From Labia minor (Eukaryota; Arthropoda; Insecta; Dermaptera; Spongiphoridae), in NCBI GenBank assembly GCA_963082975.1, contig OY720348.1:54835564-54899563 (forward strand): a stretch of 64,000 nucleotides of DNA, given 5' to 3'. Numbering within the stretch: the stretch's first letter is position 1; each line of letters begins with the position of its first letter. Below, one piece after another: positions 1-12,995 of this stretch. The position numbers and the translations under genes are program-made. The notes under the pieces are model-generated. The model had not been told where the DNA came from and made no database searches. It saw only the letters and a list, made by a program, of their open reading frames with translations.

Positions 1-599
1 TGGTATTACAAGAAATTGGACAATGCATTAACATGAATGAAATTCCACGATCTCTATGCATCTCTAAGAGATTAATTAAATTTTAAAATTAAGAAGATAT
101 TGAGCGAGAGGTGCTCACTGCCTCAAAGAAATAGAGAACAATCTAGTTAGGAATTTTTTTATTTTTTTTCAGGAAACCATTTATTTGATTTATAAATGAG
201 AGGAAATTGTAAGAAGGTGGGAATTAAGTGGAGGTGGCTTAACATTTAAACAATTGATGGTATGTGATAGTTGCTTCAGAATTAATTCATTAATTTCATT
301 AATATGGATAAGTGCATTATTTCTCGATAAAGCAAAACAAAAAAAAAACATAAAAAAATTAATGGCTTCGTATTAGATACTATTTAATTTATTAAAAAAT
401 GTAATCAATTAATTTGATTATATTTATTATATTAGTACCAATAATCATATTTAATTAAATTTATTTAAATTTCAAATAAGAATTTTGATAAGTAAAAATT
501 GATTGACTGAAAAAATAATGTATAAATTTACTTAAAAAAATAATCGAAATTCAAATTGTCTTTTTTTAGAATAAAATGATTTATAAGTATATAAACCAA
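1..599. other. AT-rich stretch, no feature seen
   Basis: Almost pure A/T sequence with short homopolymer runs. No coding frame, repeat end or RNA signal can be supported. Confidence 0.6.
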
Positions 600-1127
600 T
601 ACGTATTCGGTAATTATTCAGGTAAATTTATTTTCGTGAATTTGGATAATACTTTAACAGTGAGTTCCATTTGCAATTCTAAATAAACTTTTCATATGAA
701 AATTTTTCCCGGCATCTTATAGTTTTCGAAATAAAAATTATTAAAATTTGCATATAAATCCGTTGATATTCTATTTAGCTAGCATGTTTTATCCGTTTGG
801 CTACCAGATGGCGCACTAATTTTCGGTTTTTATAAGTTCGGTTTGGATTTATGAAAAAAATTTTCTTATATACAAACCGAAAATTAGTGAATAAGTGAAT
901 AATTATTGAATTAGTCAATAAAACATTACTTAATTCGACTTCATAATACTAATCTGTCAAACTTAAAAAATTTTTATTTTAATAATTTTTATCTCGAAAA
1001 CTATGAGATGCCGGGAAAAATTTAGAATTTAAAGAAAAGTTTATTTGGAATTGCAAAAGGAATCCACTGGTCAAATATTGTCCAAATCCATGAAAATGAG
1101 TTTACCTGAATAATAACCTACGTATTA
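600..1127. repeat. Foldback element with long inverted arms
   Basis: The two ends are imperfect inverted copies over roughly 190 bases. The left arm contains TTATTCAGGTAAA, CAATTCTAAATAAACTTTTC and TTTTTCCCGGCATCT, and the reverse complement of the right arm has the same words in the same order. The centre holds smaller inverted copies of CGGTTTGGATT. Related single arms occur near 22.54-22.85 kb and 59.96-60.43 kb, so this is a dispersed foldback or MITE family. No coding capacity was seen and no clear target duplication was found. Confidence 0.6.
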
Positions 1128-1257
1128 ATTAAATTTAATATAGAAAACAAATTGGTATTAATTTTACAATATTTGTATATTATTATTTTTATTGGTGATA
1201 ATATTTCTAGCTTCAGTCAGTTACGGGATTCAAATTTACATATCTTATATATATACA

Positions 1258-1510
1258 TATTATAAAGGTGAATGCTTGTGAGAATATCTCTTGCTCATTC
1301 CCGCATAAACTACTGAATGTATTTTAATGAAACTTTACAATAATATAGCTTATACATCAGAATAACAAATAGGCTAATAATTACTTAAATATTAATTATA
1401 AATTAATCAAAATATAGCATTTACAATTTTTAGCAAATTTAAATAACATCAGCAGCTACGTCAGACAGCGCTTCATTAAATCAACACCTCAGCGCTTTGA
1501 CGGTTCTCTC
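1258..1510. repeat. Dispersed repeat fragments
   Basis: A fragment reading 'cccgcataaactactgaatg ... gaaactttacaataatatag' resembles a widespread arthropod interspersed repeat (family impression only). At 1460-1497 it abuts CTACGTCAGACAGCGCTTC, the reverse complement of a word that recurs in repeat family X (for example at 3916 and 30882). Confidence 0.4.
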
Positions 1511-1950
1511 CAGGTGCCAGAAAATATTTTAAACTGTCTTAGTTCGTTTTTAATTTTATTTCAAAATAAAACTATAAAAATATTTATATTAATTATATTT
1601 TATAAGTTAATAGTTATTTTATTAAATATATATAATAAAACAATAAATATTATAAGAAAATACAATTAAGTATTAGATTTTGACAAAAAAAAATAAATAA
1701 ATAAATAAAAAATAAAAATAAAATAAAAAAAAAATTATAAACTGGCTTCCTCATTTATGTTTGAGACCCTTGAGGAGAGTTAATGACGTTAGCCAGGTAG
1801 ACCATTCGAGTTAACCAATTTTAAATGCAAAATTAAACGAACGTTGAAGGTTTATTAAAAAAAAAATCATGGGATTTAAGAGAGTAGAAGAGAGAGAGAG
1901 AGAAAAAAAATGGACATTTAAATTAATATAATACTAAACGATTTGAAAGT
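1511..1950. other. AT-rich low-complexity stretch
   Basis: A-rich sequence with AAAT/AAATA runs near 1686-1735 and a short GA repeat near 1890. No gene seen. Confidence 0.5.
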
Positions 1951-1954
1951 TAGT

Positions 1955-2480
1955 TTGTGGTCCAGTTAAGCTGCGGTTGCTGTCAAGATTAATTGGTCTG
2001 TCCCGGGTTGCCAAAAGCAGCACTCCGAAATTGAGTTTAGGAGCCCGGGGGCCATTAGGTCCGGGACCCCCGCTGTGCGAAAACGGTAGGGAATTGGAAG
2101 GCCTCTGCCTCGAAATTATGGGACACGCAAACATGTCCTACTCTTTTTTTTCCTTCTATCTCGAGGATCATTACTAGATTTTCTTTCACGGGGTTTACTC
2201 GGAACAATGAGGCCGATAGGCCTGCATCGACTATCAATAACCCACAGGCAGCCATTTCATGGTCGCTGTCAATTTGCCGCCCACCTTTTGATAGATTACT
2301 TTTAATAAAATCAAATTCCATTTGGGACACCCCTTGACACCATATGGGAAAAGACCATTTGCATTTTTAATTTGAACATCATTAAAGGCAATCGCACCGA
2401 CAAAGATTTATCAAATTTTCTTATATGACGGGGCATGGAAATTTATTGCATTGCCATTTGAAATTGAATTCATAAAATGA
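1955..2480. other. GC-richer non-repeat island
   Basis: This stretch is markedly richer in G+C than its surroundings, contains CCCGGGTTGCC and GCCCGGGGGCCATTAGGTCC, and matches none of the repeat families seen in the window. Short open frames exist on both strands (for example minus 2330-2055), but none has a recognisable domain or convincing splice context. It lies about 9.5 kb beyond the stop codon of the odd-skipped-family gene. It may be a regulatory element, an exon of an unseen gene, or an unrecognised repeat. Confidence 0.35.
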
Positions 2481-3683
2481 AGAAGCGATGCTCGCGAATG
2501 AAAATTTTATAGTGGGTTTTTGGGAAGTGGGAAGAGGAAAGGAGAGTAAAAGTTGTATAAAATAGGGTGCATATCGAATCAAAATTAATAAAGGAAAAAA
2601 AATTTAATAATAAATTATTAACTATTGTTTAAAAAAAAATTATATATAAAGTTAATGTTTATATATATATATTATAGATTCATATTACATCATACTAAGA
2701 ATATATATATATACATTTAACTTTCCTGAGATAAACAAAAAAACAACAATATTCATGAAGTTAGCAACATATAAGAAAAACTTATTTTATTATTTTTATT
2801 AATATATTAATATTAATATTAATAGGGTCATCGAAAAAGATGAACGGAATTTGGAAGAGTAATAAAAACAAGAATACAAATGATAGAATATTTATTTATA
2901 TATCAAAAGACACAGAAAATCTTATTTTTATGTACTCTAAAAAGTTTCGATGTATACTCCCACCGAAAACATTTTAACTATTTATTTCAATATTAATATT
3001 ATTATTAATTAATATTTAATAAAATTGAATTAATGGTTAATAAAAGAATTTTCTTTGATATTCATTTCTTGAGATAAACAAAAAAAATATTCATGAAGTT
3101 TGCAACATAAGGAACTTATATAATTAATTTAATTAATAAATTTATAATAATATAAACTTTTCTTATTAAACAAGCAAAATTGTATATATCGACGTATGTG
3201 TTGGTTTTTTTGAAAAAATTTAAATTTTAAAAATTTTAAGTTAAAATAAAATTAAAAAAAACAAAAACAAGAAAAACAATGGATTATTTATTAAATTCTC
3301 ATACAGTAATAAAAATTATTCTCTTACAATTTTGTATATTATATTAATAAAAAATTGAAAATAATTTTTTTATATTTTTGTTCAAACCTATAACAGGAAA
3401 TCAACATTTTTGAATTATTTAAATAAATTAATAAACAACAAACAAGTAAATAATTTTTACTTTTTTTTTCAATTTAAAATATCCTATATATTTATATATT
3501 TATATACACACCGATCACATAGTACTTGAAAATGTATAGATAGACTAGTGTAACCAATCAAAAACTACTATTATATATTAAACTTTTAAATAAAATTAAT
3601 AAAATTAATAAATAAAAAAAAACTTAATTTAATAATTATAAATAAAATTAAAAATATAAAACAAATATAATAATAAAAAGTAA
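2481..3683. other. AT-rich stretch, no gene seen
   Basis: Long A/T runs and short TA repeats. Two partial copies of a word set ('gagataaacaaaaaaa...attcatgaagtt') at 2730-2765 and 3070-3105 hint at an old local duplication. Nothing else can be supported. Confidence 0.5.
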
Positions 3684-4165
3684 CAGGTTCACCGAACCTT
3701 TGCTCGGTCCTTATTATCGGGTTTGGCTAGTAATATTAATACGTGGTACACCAAGCCACCGTTCAAATAACTTAAAAGAACATAAATTAAAAAAAGTCAT
3801 AAAACATAACACGTTCGTATTATTGCAGTGAAAGGTAAAAAAAGTATGGCCTGTGGATATAATATAATATATATTTGATTTGCTTTTATTTATATTTATA
3901 ATATTTTTTATTTAAGGAAGCGCTGTCTGGCGTAGTTGCTGACGTCATTTAAATTTCCTATTTTAAATTAAACAAAAACTAATAAAGACGATTTTTCCCG
4001 AGGCTGAAACCAATATAGATCGATTTTTCTTTATAAAAATTATTTATGGTGAGAATTTCAAAAAATCCTTCCAGCCGTTTAATATTTCAAAAATACAAAT
4101 ATATATATTTATACATATATATATATATACAATTTTTGCTAGTTTAATAAGATAAGATTGTAAAT
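3684..4165 (+). repeat. Dispersed repeat family X, copy
   Basis: Begins with the hairpin-like head GGTTCACCGAACC...GCTCGGT, continues through GGAAGCGCTGTCTGGCGTAG and TTGCTGACGTCATTTAAAT, then a segment with TTTTCCCGAGGCTGAAACC, and ends in a TA run followed by CAATTTTTGCTAGTTTAATA. The same order recurs in both orientations at many sites in this window. No protein coding was seen; it looks like a non-autonomous element. Confidence 0.65.
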
Positions 4166-5454
4166 AAACAATTTAAAAAAATGAAGGATTAGTGATAATG
4201 ACGCTCATTGTGGATATATGTATCTATTGTAAAATTTAAAATTTTAATTAAAAACTAGGCTCTTGGAAAGCTGAATTTTAATTCAAACTTTTTATTTCTC
4301 CAAAACTCAATTCCTACATATACATACATATTAACATAAATATATATATAGAAAAATTAAAGGTTGAGAGAACACCAAGTTTCTAATTTCACTTTAAACA
4401 CAACGACATCTTTAATTAATTAATTTTTGTGATATATGATTTCTATGATTTAACTTAATAATCATTTTTCATTCAAAACTCAATAGAAAATGACATATAT
4501 GAATGTGTGTTTTGTTTTTTTACCATATTTTTTTTCTTTTAAATATTAGAAATAATAAATTCAGTTCCTTTCACCCTTTTCCATCCCCTACATTTACATT
4601 TTATCCCAGCAGCCGTATATCTAAGCCCCCGGCATTGCAATGTAAATGGTCAATTCCAATCAGTTCTCATTCAGGAAACAATTTAAATTTATTAAACCCC
4701 ATTAAAAGTCAGACTCATAAAGTTCAGGTAGTGAAATGCCGAAGGTCCAGCGACTATCCATCCACCCGTCATCCATTTTTCCATAAGTCGGTGTTGATGA
4801 GAGACAACCTCTGGAAAAATCAATTTTATTATTAATTTAAAAAAAAAATAATATATAAAGCTGCCATCCTGAAATCAAAATCCCCTACTCCCTCTATATC
4901 CCCTACACCCTTTCCATCCCTTACATGCCCTACTTCCTCTACATCTTACCCCCCCCCCCCATTCTGGATAGTTTTTTGAAATTTTCCTGAAGAGTAATAA
5001 AGCGAAAAATCAGCCCATTCATTTTCTGGTCATAAATACCCTTTCATCTCAAGGATGCACCTCATCAAAATATTTATTGTTTTTCCTTTTTTTTAATCGT
5101 TTCGTACCACCAACTACATGATCTTCAATCTTCATCATACATAACCCAGCCGGTTATAAAATCGTACAAATCGAGAATTACAAGGAGGCAATTTAAAATT
5201 GTTTTTGATCGAACGATTGTGCGTTTTTATACTGCCTAATTATAACTAAACAAAAACAAAAAACAAAAAAAAAAAACAAAAACAAAAAAAAAACAAAAAC
5301 AAAAACAAAAACAAAAAACAAAAACATTTTATTAATAAACAAATTTTTTATTCAATATTGATATATGGCGATTAATAATCCTTATTATATATTCAATATA
5401 TATTTTAATATTTTAATTTTATCAATTATTTAGATGTAGTGTAAGTATATTTTA
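4166..5454. other. AT-rich stretch with pyrimidine tract and (CAAAAA)n
   Basis: 4870-4965 is a pyrimidine-rich tract with repeated 'cccctac' words and a run of Cs. 5249-5325 is a CAAAAA-type simple repeat. A short open frame at 4503-4835 on the plus strand has no recognisable content. No gene supported. Confidence 0.5.
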
Positions 5455-5765
5455 GAAGGCGCCACAGGGTGGGAGGTAACGTAACTGGATCACATTATCG
5501 TGGTCCCGGGTTCAAGGGATTTTCTCTAGCTGGAAGCCAACCCTCCGGGATCAACATTGGTAAGCTAATTGATCAAAAGTAGCGCCTTCGATCAAGAAAA
5601 TCAAGATAAAGGTTGATAGGACCCGTTCTACTGATCATAGGACACCTAATTGATATAACCGACTTGATAGGCGTTGTCGTTGCGTAGGATGTACAAAGTC
5701 TGAGGTTTTTTTTTTGGTTTCGGCGCCCCTCAAAATTTGGCGTCCGGACAGTTGCCCGGCTTATA
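5455..5765 (+). repeat. tRNA-derived SINE, copy 1
   Basis: The head carries a pol III A-box-like TAACGTAACTGG (5477-5488) and a B-box-like GGTTCAAGG (5509-5517). The unrelated body reads GATCATAGGACACCTAATTG and then GACTTGATAGGCGTTGTCG. Similar copies lie at 32.37 kb (better A box), 33.24 kb, and 42.43 kb on the minus strand. The tRNA-like head plus shared body is the SINE layout. Confidence 0.65.
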
Positions 5766-5789
5766 CGCCCATTTATCCGGTGCTAATAA

Positions 5790-6855
5790 TAATAATAAAA
5801 TCATAATTTAGAGATAAATGATTATCACTAATCTATATTAATAAATGTAATAACTTCACAGGTTGAAAATATGTACTGGTATTAAAATATCATAAAATAC
5901 ATTAAATAAATTTATATAATATAATATATTTCATGTAAAATGTGAAATAAACGAAAGATACAAAGTAGCATTTCAATATACTAATAAAAACAATAATAAG
6001 AAAATCTCATTTTGTTTCCTTATAAAAATTATAATAAAAAAATAAACAAAACGAACCGAAATGAGAAAATCTAATTACAACCGAACCAAACACTTATGAA
6101 AAATAAATAATTACAAATAGGAAATTTTATTATTTTTCTCATACATTTATTACCAAATATTATATGAGATCAAAATATTGAATGAAAAAAAACATTTTTT
6201 TTTTGTTCAACTATTCATGTCTGTTTGTAAAAATGAAATGACTAGGTGGAAAATGTTCTCCAATAAATTATATATCTAAAAATCCTTAGGTGATGATTCT
6301 TTTGGTGAGTGGTTTATGTCAGTCTCTGGAATATAAATCTTTTCAAAAATTCCATTGTTCAGTGAACGGAATGCCGAATGGAAGAGACCAGCACTGTGGC
6401 CGATTTTTCTTCCTCGGTCCCCATCATCAGTGAGCAGCAAATTTGAAACAAACTACAATTATGGAATTATAAACTATCCATAGATTATTTTGTTTTGTTT
6501 TTTTTTCAATAGGTTTGAAGAATTATTGTGTATTCAAAGATCAGAAGACTTGTTACTTCACACGAACATAAATTTTCAAGCCGCTTCACGGTCCACACGC
6601 ACCAAACATTCTTCAAATATCTTCTCTTTATTTGAAAAAAACGATTAACTATTTTTCAATTAAACTATTTTATTATTATTATTATTTATTATTTTTTTTT
6701 TATATAAGATCCATATAAATAAATTGGAATAGAAAAGTTTTATAAATGAACTAAACATTATATATATATTATTTGAAACCATTTATAATATAAAAATATA
6801 TATATTAATATTTGGAAAAATATTTCTGGAATATTTTCACATTTCATTGAGTGAT
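5790..6855. other. AT-rich stretch with a more complex patch
   Basis: Mostly AT-rich. 6280-6470 is more complex (contains GAATGCCGAATGGAAGAGACC) but matches no family and has no usable reading frame. Nothing further can be supported. Confidence 0.4.
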
Positions 6856-6858
6856 TTG

Positions 6859-7085
6859 AGTCTTGGTGCCATTTTCAAGAGAATTTTTGAGATTCGGGGT
6901 CTTAGTCGATATTGACTCATCATCAAACAACCTGAGCCCAACAATTTTTCTACGAGCCAGAATTGTTCAAGTGCCAGTGCACATCAGCATGCATTAATTC
7001 AAAGATTACCAAAATTCCAATATTGACTCATTAATACACAGACTAAGACCCAGAATTCCAAAATTCTCTTGAAAATGGCCTAAAA
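6859..7085. repeat. Palindromic MITE-like element
   Basis: The left arm GGTGCCATTTTCAAGAGAAT...GGTCTTAGTC is matched in reverse complement by GACTAAGACC...ATTCTCTTGAAAATGGCC on the right. The inner words TTGACTCAT repeat near both arms. A partial relative lies near 12315-12360 (ATTCTCTTGAAAATGGCGC). No coding content. Confidence 0.5.
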
Positions 7086-7140
7086 TTGGACTTCAAAACG
7101 TAGAGATTCAAATGTCACAATAAAACGTGAAAATAATCCG

Positions 7141-8750
7141 GAATTTTAACTTTCCATAATAAAAATATATTATTAAAATCAGAAATGAAAAGATAAAATT
7201 TTCTTTTAGCCAATCAATTTCAAGCTTATTTGAAACCATTTATAATCATTAAAATAATTTTGAAAAAAAAGAATATAAAATTTAAACTCTTTTTTTTATT
7301 TTATTTATACTTATTTTGTTTGCTTGAATATTAAAATTAGAATTAGTAAGGAAAAGACATGATTTCTTTCAGAAGAAGACGTAGGGAGATGAGTGAAGAA
7401 ATCATGAGCTCACGTGAGGGCAGGGGCGCTAACCCTGAAGTAGACCTCGCTCCTTATAGGTCTACCCGTTACCCTAAATAATTTTAATATGCCATTATTC
7501 ATTAATTATTTTTTTTTAATTATTTTAATACATATATATATATAATTTAATATTTATAATAATTAAAAATAAAAAATTAGTTTTATTAATATTTCAAATT
7601 TATATATATATTATAATTTTATTTTAGATCAATTTAAAAAGTTATTGACTTCAAAAGAATTCAAAAATTATATTAAAAAATATTTTCCATTTTCTGACTT
7701 AAACAGAACATTAGGTGCCATCTTTTGGCAATTTCTTAAACCACTACGCCTTTCCTTATTTTTGTTAAATTCAAATAATTGTTAATATATAAATATATAA
7801 ATATAAAACAAAAAATACATAATATCATGAAATTTATATAATATAATAAGAATAATAATTTAAATAAATAATTTAATTAAAAGTAAAAAAAACACTTTAA
7901 TATCCAATTTTTAGGAAAAATTAAAATTATCGACTATAAAAAAATTAAATAATTAAAATGAAATATAAATTATACTTAATATATTTGAAAAATATATAAA
8001 ATATTATTTAATACCAATAAAATATTTAATAAAACAGGAAAATCATTCCAAATATGTACATAAATACCTATACGAAATAATTAATATATTTTTGAAAAAT
8101 ATGAAATTAATTAATATATAATAAATAATTATAAATTGTACATAAAAAATAAATGAATAAAAATTGATATTTTATTTACTTACCTTCAATTTTTTTTTTT
8201 AAATTTCAAAATCAACTTTATTAATTCTTGTTGATTAGCTGTTATATGTATAGGCAATGACTATTTTTCAATATTAAACATTTATATAATATAGAATATA
8301 TAATTACTGATTGTTTTAAAATAAATAAGTTTTTTAGTAAGCCTAACAACTCCCCTCACTGTCAACAATTCTTTTATTTGGCGTTATTTCTTTAATTCTA
8401 CAAAAAGAGTGGAGTAAGTTTATTCCAGGGATTAATATTTTGGTCTGAATCACTGTCCTAGAAGGGTTTAAAATTTAAATCAGCTCCCAACCCTACACCA
8501 TTTATTCTCCATAAAATTTCAAATTTCAGTAGTGCCCTAGACTTGATCTCAATATAAAACAAGAACTATTTATTATACATGCATAATTTATTAAAATAAT
8601 TATTATTAAAAGATAAGCAATATTTTTTTTAATAATAAAAATAATATTCAAATAGTGATTTATAGAATTAAACAATTTGTTTAAATATATTTAAAAAGAA
8701 AAATTTCATAATATTACAGAAATAAACAAATAATTGAAAATATTTAAAAA
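7141..8750. other. AT-rich stretch, no gene seen
   Basis: Extreme A/T richness apart from a small patch at 7365-7475 (GGGCAGGGGCGCTAACC) and another at 8340-8550. Neither has coding structure or a recognised repeat. Confidence 0.5.
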
Positions 8751-9400
8751 TAAGTTGACCTGTGGTCAGGTCCGAACCGACCGACGGTTTGAAATAAATT
8801 AATTTCCAGCTACAGAAACAATTTCAAATAATTTTAATATATCTATTAATGTAATAAAAAACAGATAGGCATACATAAATAATAAATATAAACATTTTTA
8901 ATTTTATTTTATTTATAATATATATGCAAGACCAGGCTGTGACGTCATGAATGGCTGGATGACGTCATATAATTTTAAATCAAGAAAAAACTAATAAATA
9001 TGATTTTCCTGAGGATAATACCAATACAAAGTGCATGATTCGTGGTGATATATAAAAAAATCTCCTTATGTGAAATTTTGTGTGAAAATAACCCTTCCCT
9101 TCCTATCGTCGATCGCTAATACTACCACTTCCGGTTTCCGGATTTGCACCAAAAGTTGATCAATTCATCCCGCTGATGCATTAAGTAAACATACCAAATT
9201 TCATCAAAATCGGTTGAGCCGTTCAGGCTGTACACATCTATACGGACAGCCGGACGTTCGGACGGACGGACGGACAGACATCATGCTAAAAATACTTTTT
9301 TCTCTTAAGAAAATCCATGATTCGTGGAGATATGTAAAAATCTCCACATGTGAAATTTGGTGTGAAAACAATACCTCCCTTACTATCGTCGGTCGGTAAA
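8751..9400 (+). repeat. Dispersed repeat family Y, near-complete copy
   Basis: Starts ACCTGTGGTCAGGTCCGAAC, then GCTGTGACGTCATGAATGGC, TGCACCAAAAGTTGATCAAT, AAATCGGTTGAGCCGTTCAG, a GGAC tetranucleotide run near 9250-9280, and ends near CTATCGTCGGTCGGTAAAA. A copy at 63433-64000 is almost identical base for base. Versions also sit inside both Z2 repeats (49.1 and 51.4 kb). No open frame covers it, so it is non-coding. Confidence 0.75.
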
Positions 9401-10372
9401 AATATTGGTGGATGGAACACTTTGGAGATTTTTGATTAAAAATATTGGTAGGGGAAAATATTTATGAATATATGACTTGTGGGAAAGTCTTAGGTGTAGG
9501 AAATTAGATTCTGCATTCTACAATTTGCAATTTAGTATAAAATATTTACTTAATGGAGTGAAATATATGATGGTAATTATTAAAAAATATGTAGAAATGT
9601 TAATTTTAATTAATTTGAAATGTATATATATATATATATATATATATTCTTGATCTAAGAAACCAAAATACTCCAACTATATTTTTATACTGAACCATCC
9701 CCATTAAATCCTTTCTATAATGTTATCGACCAAGTTTCATATTCATACAATACAAGCGAAAAAATTATAGTTTTATAAATTTTTATTTTCTAATAATTTT
9801 ATTGAAATAAGCCCTTTAACCTAATAGTAAGATTCTTTTTATGTTACTAAATATATTGTCTTTCCATTATTAACTTTTTCTCAATTAATCAATCTATTTA
9901 ATTTATCAATTATTAAATTTTTCTAATATATATTTATTGATATTTTATATTTACATAAAGTCATTTATTTTCAAATTTATTTAAGGATATATGGATTTCT
10001 GTTTTGTTTTATTTTATTTTTATATTTAAACTGATCGAATGGTTCTTTATCATATATAATAATGGACAGGGAGTTATCAAAAATTTTAATTTAATATATA
10101 TATAAAGAATTATTTTATTTAATTTTTTTATATTTTTCTATTTATTTATGTATTTTTTATTTACCATCAAAAACCAATCAATACTATTTTTATGTACAAA
10201 AAGTCTTTTTTTTATTAATTATTTAATTGAGGACATAAAACTATTTACATAAAAATAAGATGAACACAAAATTTATACAATTTCTTATTATTTATATTAT
10301 TATTATCAATATTATTATTTTTTTTTAATAATATTATTACGTTGATCTTCAATGTCAAATTAATTACATTCG

Positions 10373-10412
<40 letters not shown>

Positions 10413-10503
10413 AATATTTATATGGATACATGGGCAATCCAGGACTATTAATATGGTAATAAAATAAACAATCATTAAAATAACACAAATTTTATTATTT
10501 TTT
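9401..10503. other. AT-rich stretch with TA microsatellites
   Basis: TA dinucleotide runs near 9627-9647 and 10379-10409. No gene, RNA or recognised mobile element. Confidence 0.5.
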
Positions 10504-10996
10504 TAGGTCAGGTCAATAAGTCCGTGACTTTTTGAATTACCCGTCTCTTAAATGAAGCAGCAACACTGCTCCTGTCAACAGGCAACTATCAGCTGACTTA
10601 TCGAAATTTGAATCAGGTGGGTCTTTTAGTTTTTGTTTGGCATACAATTAATAGCAGACTAACACGGGATTGGCGAAGAAAATGGAAAAATGTGAATTTC
10701 CATGAAAATCCATGTCTTGGGATACGAATTGCTCCTTCAACCGCCCTATTCTCCGGATTTAGCCCGGAGTGACTATTTCTTGTTTCCAAACCTGAAAAAA
10801 TGACTCGGCGGAAAGATACTTGACTCCAACTATGAAATCATCTCACAAACAAATACCTATTTTGATTTCCTCGACAAATCTTATTTTTTGGAAGGGATAG
10901 TAGCTCAAAGGAGACTACTTTGAAAAACAAAATAATTTTTTTATCCAAAAACCTGTTTCATTCAAAAAGTCACGGACATATTGACCTGACCTCTTA
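10504..10996 (+). mobile_element. Internally deleted mariner element
   Basis: Inverted ends AGGTCAGGTCAATAAGTCCG and (reverse complement) AGGTCAGGTCAATATGTCCG flank about 480 bases. The interior on the plus strand still reads the C-terminal mariner transposase signature PPYSPDLARSDYFLFPNLKK, including the last catalytic Asp (in YSPD), then SNYEIISQTNTYFDFLDKSY. The N-terminal DNA-binding part and the first two catalytic Asp regions are missing, and a stop follows NLKK. It is a non-autonomous relic of a Tc1/mariner-superfamily element with an apparent TA at the left edge. Confidence 0.8.
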
Positions 10997-11696
10997 CTGG
11001 GGTTGAAGACCTATGACTCCATCCATATACCCATATATAGTATGTATGTATATAAAGAGTCATAAAAATATTACCAAATTATATAAATCTTTCTAATCGA
11101 TATTTGAAAACTTATTTAATAATCAAAAAAAAAAAGATAAAATAGAAAAAATGTAACTTTTAAAAAAATTATTTCTATAGCATTCGTTGTGTAAGAAACA
11201 ATATTTTGTTGTTATTGAAAATCGTATTGCTCGAATTTAAGGATTGATTAAAATTAAAAAGTAGCCAATTATTTTTCCCCCCGTACTCAAATCCAAATTG
11301 GACCTAGGTAAATATTTATTTATTGGCTGTTTTTTATTTTTAAATCATTAAATTATTATTTAAGTTAATTTTGAATATTTAGAATTAGGTTTTATATTTG
11401 GAAAAGTATCGAAAAATAACAAAAAGGCCAGATAGTATAGATTATTTTTTAATAATTCCGAATATATATTGTTTTATAATATAATATTAATTTAAATCTA
11501 AAACGAGGACATAACTTTGGATAACTTTAACACTAGATATTAATATTTTCTTCTTTTTTTTAATAAGTTTTCAAATTTCGACAAAGTCTATTTAAAGATT
11601 AATTATATTGATTTTTTTGGAATCATCATCTAGTATTGGATTAATAGAGCGAGTGGTATGTGATTGAAGGAGGGGTGGAGGTAAGGCGTAAGTCGT
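10997..11696 (-). other. 3' flank / probable 3' UTR of odd-skipped-family gene
   Basis: AT-rich sequence downstream of the stop codon on the minus strand. An ATTAAA hexamer on the minus strand near 11556-11562 is a possible poly(A) signal, but many A/T hexamers exist here and the true end cannot be fixed. Confidence 0.3.
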
Positions 11697-12114
11697 TTAC
11701 AGTCCCATAATCTCAGCGATAGTAAATCCACAGGGTTTCTTTGTGGGCGCCTTCGGTGAGATGCGCAGATCGAGGGGTGGTGGTGGTATTTTTGGCGCCA
11801 GTGTCTCTTGCTCGAGGGTGGCCTGTCCTTGTCCACATCCAACACCCACCGAATGCGTCATTTCATGACGTCGCAAATCGCAATTGCGACGAAATAATTT
11901 CGGACATCCGTTACAACGGTACGGTTTGTGGTCCGTGTGCGTGAGGAGATGGGTTTTCAAATTGGAACGTTGATTGAAGCTCCTGGCGCATACGGGACAT
12001 TTATGAGGGGACTCCTCCATGTGAAGAATTTTATGTACGGCGAGGGTGCGGGACTGGCAAAAACCTTTGCCACACTCGCCACATTTGAATGGTTTCTCCT
12101 TCAGGTGAATGTAC
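11697..12114 (-). CDS. Odd-skipped-family zinc-finger protein, last coding exon
   Basis: Exon 3 of the family gene (residues 165-302 of 302). It opens at an acceptor TTTTCAG with GTACATTCAC, completing Arg164 (phase 2) and the second finger's final His. It encodes finger 3 (173-195, [10 protein letters not shown]...), finger 4 (201-223, [10 protein letters not shown]...) and finger 5 (229-251, [10 protein letters not shown]...); all Cys2His2 ligands are present and the TGEKP-like linkers are intact. The tail has a proline-rich patch ([10 protein letters not shown]) and ends in FTIAEIM (294-300), which fits the eh1-type Groucho-binding motif described for Odd-family repressors. The stop codon is 11699-11697. 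Strong conservation and intact frame argue for a functional gene. Five fingers fit Sob/Bowl-type members better than Drosophila Odd (four), but the paralogue cannot be named from this window. Confidence 0.93.
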
Positions 12115-12589
12115 CTGAAAATCAAAAACAGCCTTTTTTATTAAATGCTTAAAAAAAAATTATTTTAATATTAATTAATTGTTCGTTTAGTCTTAATTTA
12201 AAGTTTTATTAACCAAATATAGATATATATAATAATATTAAAGGATTTGTGTGATATGTAAATTTGAGGAGTTTGTTTAAAACAAATACCTAGAATTTAA
12301 AAAAATTTCATCTTATAAAATTCTCTTGAAAATGGCGCTCAAATGGGCGCCAAAACAGTCAAATCTCAAAAAAACATGTGAACATAATTTTGAAATAACA
12401 CTATATATATACTAATTAACCTGACAGCTCTCTTGGTAACATTGTATTTATTTGAAAATTTAATTTAAAAGATTTTTTTTAACAATTTTCAGGTTAAAAA
12501 AGAACATGGAACCTTTTAAAAACACTCGATTACAATTTGCAATATAAATATTATTAAACTTTATGATTATTTCAATTATTACGTCATCA

Positions 12590-12995
12590 TAAGAACATAT
12601 ATCTTATCTTATTATGCTAGATAAAATTGTATATATATTTGTAAATGGGATCTTAGAATAACGCTCTAACGATTTTTTTGAAATGCACATCATAGATAGT
12701 ATTTATAAAGAAAAATCGATCTTCATTGAATTCATCCTCAGGGAAAAATCATCTTCATTAGTTTTTTCTTAAAGTAAATTTATATGAAGTCATAGTTAGC
12801 GCCTCCTTATATTTTATATATTATAAATAAAATAAAATTAAAAATACTTATGTTATATACATATCTGTTTTTTATTGCATTAATAGATATATTAAAATTA
12901 TTTGAGAATGTTTCAAAACGTTTAGAAGATTTATCTTTATTTAAAGAGGGAAATGACGTCATCAATCTCGTCAGACTTGCTTCCGTCCCTGTATT
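12590..12995 (-). repeat. Dispersed repeat family X, inverted copy
   Basis: Reverse-complement copy: CTTATCTTATTATGCTAGAT at the left edge, GGGAAAAATCATCTTCATTA in the middle, and ATGACGTCATCAATCTCGTC at the right. It is the same order as the 36.49-36.93 kb copy. Confidence 0.6.

Noticed and set aside
2055..2330. 91-codon minus-strand frame in the GC-rich island
   Set aside because: Overlapping frames are open on both strands and no residue pattern is recognisable. Kept only as an island of unknown role.
11741..12152. Plus-strand open frames opposite the last zinc-finger exon
   Set aside because: They are shadows of the minus-strand zinc-finger coding sequence.
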